NCBI GenBank assembly: GCA_964613945.1
Contig: CAZTJC010000091.1
Coordinates: 1-12,581, forward strand
DNA: 12,581 bases
Direction: 5' to 3'
Source: JAVVHH01 sp964613945
Lineage (GTDB): Bacteria > Pseudomonadota > Alphaproteobacteria > Acetobacterales > Acetobacteraceae
Shown here piece after piece: positions 6,221 through 12,581 of the stretch. The notes beneath the pieces were generated by a model. That model was not told the DNA's origin and made no database searches. It saw only the letters and a program-made list of their open reading frames with translations. The first letter of the stretch is position 1. Each line of letters begins with the position of its first letter. The position numbers and the translations under genes are program-made.

Positions 6221-7479
6221 GGGAACAACTCCTCTTCTCCCCGGTAGCCGCTGACGAGCGCGGCACAATTAGCCATGATGCGATCGTTGCCGATCATCAG
6301 CGCTGCGGAGTGGGCGTCCCGGAGATGCCGGCCCAAGCTGCCGTCGCCGTCGTTGCGATAGCCGGCAAGGCCTGATGCCAACATGGCCTCTCCGATCACC
6401 TGCACGACTCCCGTGCTCACCGTCAGCTTGAGCTGGTTCATGCGGAGCGCGAACGCGATCGAGTGCAGCGCGTCGACATCGCTGTCGGCGGCTTCGAACC
6501 GTCGTGTCGCGTCGCCCACTTGAGACCGGAGCGCCTGCAGTTGCGCCAGTGCCTGCGTAAGGCGCAGCGAACCGGCCGGGGCGGCACCACCCGGAACGGC
6601 CCGGCGTCGCACGGTCCGCCGCGCACGTTGACAGGCAGCAGAGGCGATCCCGAGCCATGCAGCGGACCAGGTAATGTGCGACACCGGCAACATTGTCTGT
6701 GCCGAAATCGTCGCGTATGAGTCGGGGAGCACCTGCGCAGGATCGGCGGCGACGCTGAGCGAGTAGCTCCGGCTACAGGTCCCGCGCATACCCAGCGTGT
6801 CCCACTGGGCGACCGGGTCGAGCATGCATTGTTCACGTCGGGCCAGCACGGCGACCTGATCGCCGGCATCGCTCTCCGGTGCGCGCCGCGCCGTGATCAA
6901 GAGCGCGTCCGCTTGATCGGCATAGGAGATCACGCAACCGGCCTTGGCCACCGAGATCTGACCGCTTGCAGTCTGCACCGCGCACTCGCTGCGTCGGACA
7001 TCGCCGCCACTCCCGGCTTCCGTGGTGACCGAGGCAATCAGGAGTTGCTCGGCCGCGATCCGCGCGAGGAAGTCGCGATGCCATGCCGAGCCGGTCGCGT
7101 GGCGGACGAGGCTGGCAATCTGAATCTGATGCATCGCGAACACCATTGCGGCGTTGGCGCAGCCCTGCCCGAGCTCATAGCACGCCGCGACGATGTCCGA
7201 AAACGGCGCACCACGACCGCCGAAGGCCCGGGGAATGGCGGCGCCGAGAAGCCCGGCCCGCCGCATCGCCGTAAGCGCCTCATGCGGGAAGCGCGCTTGC
7301 TGATCGACTGCATCCGCGGCGGGCATGGCGACGGTCTGGGCGATGCGGCGCGCTGCGATCGATACGCTCTCTTCGAGACCGAGCGCGAGACCGTCGGGGG
7401 CTATGGCGCATTCTCCTTCAGTGCGACGACCGCTTGCCGCAACATCGCAACCGAGCTGAAGGTGCGCCGGTTCAGCCAC
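6217..7479 (-). CDS. Acyl-CoA dehydrogenase-like flavoprotein, probable acyl-carrier-protein oxidase/dehydrogenase
   Basis: FAD enzyme of the acyl-CoA dehydrogenase fold. Features in order: N-terminal helical domain with FPHEALTAMRRAGLLGAAIPRAFGG (64-88), the flavin-binding ASVTTEAGSGGD strand (149-160), WDTLGMRGTCS (226-236) in the beta-domain, and the C-terminal helical domain ending GRHLRDAHSAALMIGNDRI (383-401). The usual YEGTNEI region with the base Glu reads MIGNDRI here, so the standard catalytic base is absent at that site. Beside a carrier protein and its aminoacylating ligase, the likely substrate is an aminoacyl-S-carrier protein, as for PltE/RedW-type oxidases. The only conventional start before the domain is GTG at 7479, which overlaps the carrier gene by 79 bp. 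An ATA at 7404 with AAGGAG 8 nt upstream and a 4-bp stop overlap fits the domain start better. The true N-terminus is therefore unsettled (420 or about 395 residues). Confidence 0.85.
   Translation of the reverse strand: MAEPAHLQLGCDVAASGRRTEGECAIAPDGLALGLEESVSIAARRIAQTVAMPAADAVDQQARFPHEALTAMRRAGLLGAAIPRAFGGRGAPFSDIVAACYELGQGCANAAMVFAMHQIQIASLVRHATGSAWHRDFLARIAAEQLLIASVTTEAGSGGDVRRSECAVQTASGQISVAKAGCVISYADQADALLITARRAPESDAGDQVAVLARREQCMLDPVAQWDTLGMRGTCSRSYSLSVAADPAQVLPDSYATISAQTMLPVSHITWSAAWLGIASAACQRARRTVRRRAVPGGAAPAGSLRLTQALAQLQALRSQVGDATRRFEAADSDVDALHSIAFALRMNQLKLTVSTGVVQVIGEAMLASGLAGYRNDGDGSLGRHLRDAHSAALMIGNDRIMANCAALVSGYRGEEELFP
6229..6233 (-). promoter_or_regulatory. Ribosome-binding site of the ligase gene
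   Basis: Minus-strand AGGAG, 8 nt upstream of the TTG at 6220. It decides this start over the upstream TTG at 6268 and places the stop/start overlap at TTGA (6217-6220). Confidence 0.65.
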
Positions 7480-7676
7480 TCGGTCGTGAACTCGATGCCG
7501 AACCGGTCCTCGATCGCCAGCATCAGATCCACTGTCGCGAGTGACGACAGCCCGGCGGCGTACAGATCATCGGACGGCTCCAGGGGCCGTGGTTGAGCCC
7601 GCAACCGGACGACCCCGTCCAATATCTCGAAAATCTCGTCTTCGATCGTTTGCACATCGGTCAGGTCGGACATCAT
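7401..7676 (-). CDS. Acyl (aminoacyl) carrier protein
   Basis: 91-residue acidic four-helix carrier protein. The phosphopantetheine site is in DDLYAAGLSSLATVDLMLAIED. Ser45 is the attachment residue by alignment with the usual DSL, here read as SSL. The helix II/III part (EDRFGIEF) and the C-terminal helix follow normally. It is the expected partner of the amino acid:[carrier protein] ligase two genes downstream and of the flavoprotein between them. Start: ATG 7676 overlaps the hydrolase stop as ATGA and has GGAG 5 nt ahead; an adjacent second ATG at 7673 is possible. It is much smaller than a multidomain NRPS carrier and has no other module attached, fitting a stand-alone aminoacyl shuttle. 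Confidence 0.93.
   Translation of the reverse strand: MMSDLTDVQTIEDEIFEILDGVVRLRAQPRPLEPSDDLYAAGLSSLATVDLMLAIEDRFGIEFTTEWLNRRTFSSVAMLRQAVVALKENAP
7413..7418 (-). promoter_or_regulatory. Shine-Dalgarno site for the flavoprotein gene
   Basis: Minus-strand AAGGAG inside the last codons of the carrier-protein gene, 8 nt before an ATA codon (7402-7404) that overlaps the TAG stop as ATAG. The same 8-nt geometry precedes the TTG start of the ligase gene downstream. It favours a start at or near 7404 over the GTG at 7479. Confidence 0.45.
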
Positions 7677-9394
7677 GCAGTCTCCAGATAGCGTGAAGAG
7701 TTTTGGGACAGTGTTTTGACCCGCATCGACGCCTGGCCGCGCAGGACGAAGGAGGCTGCCAGGTCGAGGAAGCGGGCGCGATGGTGCGGGTCGCTGAACT
7801 GATGGTCCGCGTCGTCGATCACGGTCAGTTCGACGCCGGCCGGTAGGCGCGGGCGCTCGCCGAAGGCGCGGCGGAGCCGGACATGCCCGTGATCGTCATT
7901 GGCCATGACCAGACTGACCGCGCAGCCGCGCGTGACGAGCGCCTTGACGTGCTGCCGGGTCTCGCGCGGGTCGGTGCCGAAGCCGCGCAGCGCCACGCGG
8001 AGGCGGCGCGGCACGAACTGACGACTTTTGTCATCGAGCTGGCGAAGCGCGGAAAGGCCACGGCTGGGGAGGAGGCGAGCGAGACCACGGCGTTCGGTGC
8101 CGATCCGGCTAGCGCCGGGGCTGGCGGTCAGCACCTCGGAGGCAAGGCTGCGCTGGAAGTTGAAGTAGACGAGGTTGCCCGCGAGGATGGCGGCAATGCG
8201 TAGATCTGGGATCGCGGCATGCCAAGCGGCATAGGCTCCCGCGCAATAACCGACGATCTTCACTTGCGGGAAGCCGATCACCTCGAGAGCGTCGATCGCA
8301 TGCCGTAGATCTGCGACGCGGTCGACCCGATACATCGCCACGAGCCTTTCCTGGCCGAGTTCGCCGGCGCTCTCTCCAACACCGCGCATGTCGAAACGGA
8401 GCGACGTAATACCCTGCGCCGCGACACGCCGCGCGAGGTCAGTCCACATGCGCGACATTCCCGAGCAGGGATCGATGCCCATGGTCGGCAGCAACAGCGC
8501 CGGCGCGCCGGCGATTGGCGCATGAGGTCGGCATAGGATGCCGAACATTCCGGCTTCCGGGCCAAACCACATCGACGTTTCGGAGCACCCTTCGGCGATG
8601 AGGCCGCTCGTACATGGCGGGCTCGCAGTCATGCCCTGAACCGGGGGAGCTTCGCGACCGATATGGTCGATGATGGCCGTAAACGTGGCGGTAGGCGGCA
8701 CGATATCGAAGGGGCTGGTTCCTACAAAGGCGGCGTGACCATCAAACGGGATTACATCGACGCTGCCGCCGAGAGATCGGAGGCGGTCGGGCCAGGGCGA
8801 GCTTTTGCCGGGTCGCTCGTCGAGCACCAGCAAGGCCGGTGGGGATTCGCGCAACGGCACTGGCATCGCTGCGATGTCCGACAGGGTCGACGCCGAGAGC
8901 GGCATGCCTCCGATGTAGATGTCTCCGTCTCGCGGTCCGGCGCCGCTGCTGCCGGAGAGGCGGGCTCGTGCCCGAACATGTCGTACCAGTGATGCGCCGG
9001 ATTCTGGCGGGTCGAGCAATATGAGGCGTTCCGCGTCGACCCCGCCCGCCACGGCGTCGATGGCCAGCAGCGCGCCGAAGCGATGGCCGAGCAGGACGAC
9101 CCGGCCGTCATGACGCGAGGAGAGCCAAGCCGCGCAGGCCCGGACGGCATCTCGCCATGCTTCGACCCGGCGCGGATCGGTCGACATTCCTGAAGAGTTC
9201 CCCATGCCTGGTAGGTCGAAGCGCAGGGTCGCAAAGCCGTGCTCGCCGATGCGGGCCGCAAAATCCCGCCAGATTCGTCCGGTTCGCAGCGCCTCGTCTC
9301 CGAGCGATGGGCAGAACAGGATCGCCGGACCGGACCCGACGCCATACATCGCATGGCACGGGCCGGCCAGCGAGGGGATCACCGCGGGGATCAT
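7673..9394 (-). CDS. Two-domain alpha/beta hydrolase, second domain with Cys nucleophile
   Basis: 573 residues made of two tandem alpha/beta-hydrolase domains; no signal peptide. Start: ATG 9394 overlaps the GH2 stop as ATGA; the frame is open 72 codons further but inside GH2 coding sequence. Domain 1 (about 15-245) has LRFDLPGMGNSSG and an elbow GHRFG (103-107) in which Arg105 stands at the nucleophile position, though His220 (FDGH) remains, so it is probably non-catalytic. Domain 2 (about 275-555) has RFDMRGVGESAG, elbow GYCAG (382-386) with Cys384 as nucleophile, acid candidates Asp500/Asp501 (ANDDH), and His531 in DADHQF. A Cys elbow suits thioester chemistry, so release or transfer of the carrier-bound aminoacyl group is a reasonable guess. 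It resembles the hydrolase pairs associated with exosortase/polysaccharide loci, but no exosortase is present here. Confidence 0.85.
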   Translation of the reverse strand: MIPAVIPSLAGPCHAMYGVGSGPAILFCPSLGDEALRTGRIWRDFAARIGEHGFATLRFDLPGMGNSSGMSTDPRRVEAWRDAVRACAAWLSSRHDGRVVLLGHRFGALLAIDAVAGGVDAERLILLDPPESGASLVRHVRARARLSGSSGAGPRDGDIYIGGMPLSASTLSDIAAMPVPLRESPPALLVLDERPGKSSPWPDRLRSLGGSVDVIPFDGHAAFVGTSPFDIVPPTATFTAIIDHIGREAPPVQGMTASPPCTSGLIAEGCSETSMWFGPEAGMFGILCRPHAPIAGAPALLLPTMGIDPCSGMSRMWTDLARRVAAQGITSLRFDMRGVGESAGELGQERLVAMYRVDRVADLRHAIDALEVIGFPQVKIVGYCAGAYAAWHAAIPDLRIAAILAGNLVYFNFQRSLASEVLTASPGASRIGTERRGLARLLPSRGLSALRQLDDKSRQFVPRRLRVALRGFGTDPRETRQHVKALVTRGCAVSLVMANDDHGHVRLRRAFGERPRLPAGVELTVIDDADHQFSDPHHRARFLDLAASFVLRGQASMRVKTLSQNSSRYLETA

Positions 9395-11799
9395 GCGGCC
9401 ATTCCGTAGGTGGTCGAGGAAAAGCCGTTCAGTGCTCGAACGGTGCCAAGGGCATGTCGGGGATGAACCGGACGAGGGATGAGTTCGACGACGCGGCGCT
9501 CTCCTGGCCAGAGATGGAAGTAGTTCTCCGCCGGAATAGATGAATCGTCGTCGATCTGGACGAACTGCGCGAAGTCCCGAGCCGTGATCTCGACTGATCC
9601 CTCCTGCCATCGCACGGCCAGCCCGGGATCGCGCCGTGGCAGGGTGGGACCGGCCGGAAAGAGCGTCGCGTCGGAAAGGCGCGTGCCGGTCTCGGCATCG
9701 TCAAGCGTGGCGCCGAGGACGGCGAAAGTGGGCGGCCCAAACTGCCACGCATTTGCCAGATCCCGCCAGCGGCCCATAAGCGCTGCCGCCGGCACAGCAC
9801 GCTGGGCGTGCGGCGCGAGCTCGAGGTGAATTTCACCGAGCCTTTCCACTCCACCGTCTAGAGTCAGCCCGCGCAGGGTCAGTAGAGTTTGCCGAGGCGT
9901 TGGCGTCTCGTTGATCGCGTGAACGACGACACCGTCATGCGTGAGATCGCGTAAGATGACCTGGATCGGTTGGCAGACGCTCAGGAGCCCGTACAAGGCC
10001 GATTTCGGCCGGCCATCCTCGGCAACGATCCCCCAACCGGCACCCGGCAGCAGGTCTTGCGCCATCAGAACGAGAGCGCCAGCGCAGTGCGCATCGGTCC
10101 GCCAAGTCGCCAGAGCGCCTTGCATAAGCCAGGCGACCGTGCAGCGGCCGAGCTCCTGCCAGGCCGCTTCGTCCTGCCGCCGGACGGCCAGTGCGGCGAC
10201 GCCGAAAAGCGCCAACACGTAATGATCTCGGATGTCATCGAAGCTCCAGGCCGCGCCAGCTTCGCGCAGTGCCGCCGTCTGCCCATGCTGCCTCCGCATG
10301 GTGGATGGTTCCGGCAAGTTGGCGAAGGCGAGACATTCGGCGGCGAAGCGCACGCCGGCGGCGCGCAACTCTTCGAGCGGACGCTGGAACGCGCCCACGC
10401 CGAAGTAATGACTCACCGCAGCCGATGCTGCGAAAGGCAGGGCACCCTCCGAGGCGGCCAGCGGCGATTGCGGAACGTACGGAACGTCCGGCCGGTATGA
10501 AGCGGCTTGCTGGGCCAGCAGGTCGTCGAACAGCGCCGCCCGCCAGTCGGATGGCGCACGCCCCGACATGGCGGCCGCTTGGGCGCATTCGGTGCCGCCG
10601 CAGAGGACCACGAGCGAGGGATGCGCCTGCACCCGGTCGAGAAAAGCACCGGCCTCCTTTCGAACCATCTCAAGGAAATCCGCACCATCGGGGTAGTCGA
10701 AGCGTGCGAACATGAAGTCGTGCCAGACCATGATGCCGAGTTCGTCGCAGAGACGGAAGAACTCGGTGTCCTCGTACGTCGTCATCCCGCTGACCCGCAG
10801 CATGTTCAAGCCGGCGCGCCGAAGCTGACGCAGCGCGGTATCCAGGGCGGCGGGGTCGGCCGGGCAGGTGGAAGCGTTCAGCCCGGTCCAGATCGCCCCG
10901 CGACAGAAGACGGGGACGCCATTGACGACGAGGCCGAAGCCGGACGAGGGCTCACGCTGTGCGATCATTCGGAAGCCGACCCGCCCTAGGTTGATCGACA
11001 CGCCGTCGATCTCGGCCGTGACGGGCAGCGTGGCCGGGTCGCCGTGGGTGTGCGGCCACCAGAGCGGCGCGTCGGAAATGTCGAGCGTGGCCTGGAGCCG
11101 CGCGTCACCGATCAGCGGAACAGTCCGGCCCCCGGCAGTGACGGTGCCGCGGCGCCCGTGTAGATCGGGACCGTCGAGGGCGACCGTGATCCGGCCCGTG
11201 CCGTCCGGCGATAACACCGAGCGCAGGTCGGCATGGGTAATCACCGGCGTGTCAGCGATGGGCTGGTGTAGCACGATGGGCCGGGTCGGCCCGATGATTG
11301 GTGCGTCACCCGACCAGCCGGGCATGTGACCCAGCAACGTCGTGCGGACATGACGCAAGTTTTCGTCAATAGCTAGCCGTCCTCGCCAGCGCGCCCGGCG
11401 ACCCGGCCAAGTGCGCCGCAGCACCGGGCGAAGCGCCCGAAAGCAGAGATCCAGCCGCGACCCACCTGTCGGCGGCACGGGAATCGTTAACGGGAGGAAC
11501 ATGTTTTCGCTGGTCGCGACGAGCGCATCGTCGATCCAGATTTCGGCCATGGTCGCCAGACCACCAAACTCGATCCACGAGCCAGGGGGCAGCGTCGTCT
11601 CGCGTCGAAACCAGTGGTCATGGGCGTGGAGGTCGACACCGGGTATTTGGCGGAACGGCTCAAGGATGGAGCCGGGTCGCCAGCCTTCCGCGTTACCCGG
11701 CGGCGATACGCTCGCTTGAGCAGCCGGCAGCGTCAGACATCGCCACCCCGAACCGAGCAGCGTTGAGCTCAGACCTCCTTGACCAAACAATTGAGCCAA
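9391..11799 (-). CDS. Glycoside hydrolase family 2 (beta-mannosidase-like) protein
   Basis: First gene of the operon, up to 802 residues, with no signal peptide, so probably cytoplasmic. Domains: jelly-roll sugar-binding domain (about 60-180, with EIWIDDALV and VRTTLLGHMPGW), an Ig-like sandwich (190-285, LWWPH, GRVGFRMI) and a (beta/alpha)8 barrel (290-600). Probable acid/base is Glu404 in VVLCGGTECAQ, where canonical family members have an N-E pair. Probable nucleophile is Glu488 in FAAECLAFANLPE. Both glutamates are kept, so a retaining glycosidase or transglycosidase is possible. Start is unclear: in-frame TTG codons at 11799 and 11790 are the only conventional choices, yet a perfect AAGGAGGT lies downstream of them at 11773-11780, pointing to a start near the ACG at 11763. 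Its ORF overlaps the hydrolase by 4 bp. Sugar substrate unknown. Confidence 0.85.
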   Translation of the reverse strand: MAQLFGQGGLSSTLLGSGWRCLTLPAAQASVSPPGNAEGWRPGSILEPFRQIPGVDLHAHDHWFRRETTLPPGSWIEFGGLATMAEIWIDDALVATSENMFLPLTIPVPPTGGSRLDLCFRALRPVLRRTWPGRRARWRGRLAIDENLRHVRTTLLGHMPGWSGDAPIIGPTRPIVLHQPIADTPVITHADLRSVLSPDGTGRITVALDGPDLHGRRGTVTAGGRTVPLIGDARLQATLDISDAPLWWPHTHGDPATLPVTAEIDGVSINLGRVGFRMIAQREPSSGFGLVVNGVPVFCRGAIWTGLNASTCPADPAALDTALRQLRRAGLNMLRVSGMTTYEDTEFFRLCDELGIMVWHDFMFARFDYPDGADFLEMVRKEAGAFLDRVQAHPSLVVLCGGTECAQAAAMSGRAPSDWRAALFDDLLAQQAASYRPDVPYVPQSPLAASEGALPFAASAAVSHYFGVGAFQRPLEELRAAGVRFAAECLAFANLPEPSTMRRQHGQTAALREAGAAWSFDDIRDHYVLALFGVAALAVRRQDEAAWQELGRCTVAWLMQGALATWRTDAHCAGALVLMAQDLLPGAGWGIVAEDGRPKSALYGLLSVCQPIQVILRDLTHDGVVVHAINETPTPRQTLLTLRGLTLDGGVERLGEIHLELAPHAQRAVPAAALMGRWRDLANAWQFGPPTFAVLGATLDDAETGTRLSDATLFPAGPTLPRRDPGLAVRWQEGSVEITARDFAQFVQIDDDSSIPAENYFHLWPGERRVVELIPRPVHPRHALGTVRALNGFSSTTYGMAA
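11773..11780 (-). promoter_or_regulatory. Perfect Shine-Dalgarno without a canonical start behind it
   Basis: Minus-strand AAGGAGGT, complementary to eight bases of the 16S rRNA 3' end. No ATG, GTG or TTG in the GH2 frame follows at a usable distance. ACG at 11761-11763, about 9-10 nt on, is followed by LLGSGW, where I would expect this kind of protein to begin. A mutated ATG (one T to C change) is a possible reading. Confidence 0.5.
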
Positions 11800-12189
11800 A
11801 AATCACGCCCCCAACGCATGCTGTCAGCATCGTCTGGAAACGTTGCAAAATCCTTAACGGCAGCTCTTCAATGCCGTCACGGTGGTCCCACAGCCCGGGC
11901 CCCCGATTGATTGTCGATGGGCCGGGACGGCACGACCTAGTCGATCGATATGTCCGGAGCGCTGCAACTCAACGACCCGTCCAGGACGTCTGGGCGTTCC
12001 ACGGCCAAGGTACAGACGCGGCCACCTACGCCAACAAAGCAGCGTACGCCTTTGCTACTCGGAGATAATCGTTATTCCGGACGGCTGCCCGACCGGTGTG
12101 CCTCAGAACGTTGGCACATAGTCCAGCGTTTTAGGGTCATACAGTGCGGCGGTAATTGGCTGGTCCACCTGGGCTCGTCAGCCGCCAGG
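11800..12189. other. Upstream region of the operon, no gene seen
   Basis: About 390 bp without a recognisable gene. Plus-strand frames here (for example 11763-12068 and 11950-12204) have no family resemblance and lack good ribosome sites. The operon's promoter must be in or beyond this stretch, on the minus strand; I see no confident -35/-10 pair. Confidence 0.35.
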
Positions 12190-12411
12190 CGCAAGATATT
12201 CTGACGTCTGGACGGCGCGAATGCCTTTTGCCGGCCGATGGCCCCGAGCTAAAACTGCAGAGGAACGTCTAAAAGTTCATGCGCGACAACTGGCTGTCGA
12301 ACCGCGTACTCACCAATTACGCCAACATCGTCGATCACGGCTGCTACGCCCGAAACAGGCTCGAGCAGCCGTGGAAGATCATGTCGATCGGTATGCGCGA
12401 CCTTGGCATTG
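12190..12411 (+). pseudogene. IS630-family transposase C-terminal remnant
   Basis: In frame from 12273 to 12411 the translation is KFMRDNWLSNRVLTNYANIVDHGCYARNRLEQPWKIMSIGMRDLGIA, the well-known end of IS630-type transposases (usual ending ...QPWKIMSIGLRDWA). Upstream in the same frame, GPELKLQRNV and then TAA (12270-12272) correspond to SPELNPxENVW, so Trp has become a stop and several residues have changed. The catalytic Glu of the family lies in this PELNPxEN segment and is lost here. Similarity fades before about 12219, probably with small indels. No inverted repeat was recognised. It is a decayed scrap, not mobile. Confidence 0.7.
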
Positions 12412-12581
12412 CTCCTTTCAGAAGGAATCCAGCGCAAAATTGTCGAGCATGGTGGTGGCTAACATCCGCTTGGACGTGAAGTTTTTGCCCTTCACACCCC
12501 CTATGCTTGGTCTTGGACACCTCAATCTAGGCTCAGGACCCTTTACTCGGCTACGGGTTACGTGATTCTCAGCGGATCGGA
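12412..12581. other. Right-edge DNA, nothing assignable
   Basis: No coding signal found. The plus-strand frame 12221-12565 is an out-of-frame reading of the IS630 remnant plus flank. The segment 12527-12541 (CTAGGCTCAGGACCC) looks like the type of sequence seen at insertion-sequence ends, but this is unproven. Confidence 0.3.

Noticed and set aside
6221..6268. TTG at 6268 as ligase start
   Set aside because: No ribosome site and unconserved Arg-rich residues; TTG at 6220 has AGGAG at 8 nt and a stop/start overlap.
9395..9610. Extra 72 codons at the N-terminus of the double hydrolase
   Set aside because: Overlaps GH2 coding sequence out of frame; the ATG at 9394 forms a clean ATGA overlap and begins just before the first domain.
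11836..11849. GGAAACGTTGCAAA as an IS6 left inverted repeat
   Set aside because: Only 10 of 14 bases match the IS6100-type end and no IS6 transposase follows; likely chance.
12527..12541. CTAGGCTCAGGACCC as an IS5-type end
   Set aside because: Looks like insertion-sequence end sequence from memory, but there is no partner repeat or transposase in view to support it.
12221..12565. 114-codon plus-strand frame at the right edge
   Set aside because: It is an out-of-frame reading through the IS630 remnant; the transposase similarity is in another frame.
1..12581. CRISPR arrays, tRNA/rRNA genes, riboswitches
   Set aside because: No regularly spaced repeats, tRNA-like cloverleaf or recognisable riboswitch core seen when reading both strands; a tRNAscan/Infernal run would be decisive.

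Overview
This is a GC-rich window from a proteobacterium. I infer an alphaproteobacterium (Rhizobiales such as Bradyrhizobium, or Acetobacteraceae). The reasons are the gene families (aminoacyl:carrier-protein ligase, DUF1839, N,N-dimethylformamidase-like and NitT/TauT transporter genes), the IS6 remnant type, and the use of TTG/GTG starts. No rRNA or marker gene is present, so the taxonomy is not proven.

Left third (1-4263): a minus-strand scrap of an IS5-type transposase runs off the left edge. Next comes a NitT/TauT-type ABC importer. Its periplasmic binding protein (283-1284, minus) is divergent from an overlapping ATPase-permease pair (1378-3005, plus). Directly downstream lie the wreck of a catabolic locus: the last ~54 residues of a short-chain dehydrogenase, then the first ~130 residues of an N,N-dimethylformamidase large-subunit-like protein. 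The latter is cut by the 3' half of an IS6-family element whose transposase carries an in-frame amber codon. The importer is intact but its presumed enzymes are not.

Right two thirds (4340-11799, minus): one tight operon of six genes, in transcription order: a GH2/beta-mannosidase-like protein; a two-domain alpha/beta hydrolase; an acyl carrier protein; an acyl-CoA-dehydrogenase-like flavoprotein; an amino acid:[carrier protein] ligase (a seryl-tRNA-synthetase-like enzyme without tRNA function); and DUF1839. Four of the five junctions overlap, and the last gap is 18 bp. By analogy with the Bradyrhizobium ligases, the ligase should activate a small amino acid (Gly or Ala) and load it on the phosphopantetheine arm of the carrier protein. 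The flavoprotein may oxidise the tethered aminoacyl group. DUF1839 shows a Cys...Asp...His layout resembling the BtrH-type carrier-protein acyltransferase fold, so it, or the Cys-nucleophile hydrolase, may pass the group to an acceptor, perhaps a glycan given the GH2 partner. Product and acceptor are unknown. This is the most interesting system in the window.

Right edge (11800-12581): no intact gene. It holds a decayed IS630-type transposase C-terminus and otherwise unassigned DNA. Transposon debris thus flanks or interrupts the window at three places, which suggests an accessory or rearranged region.
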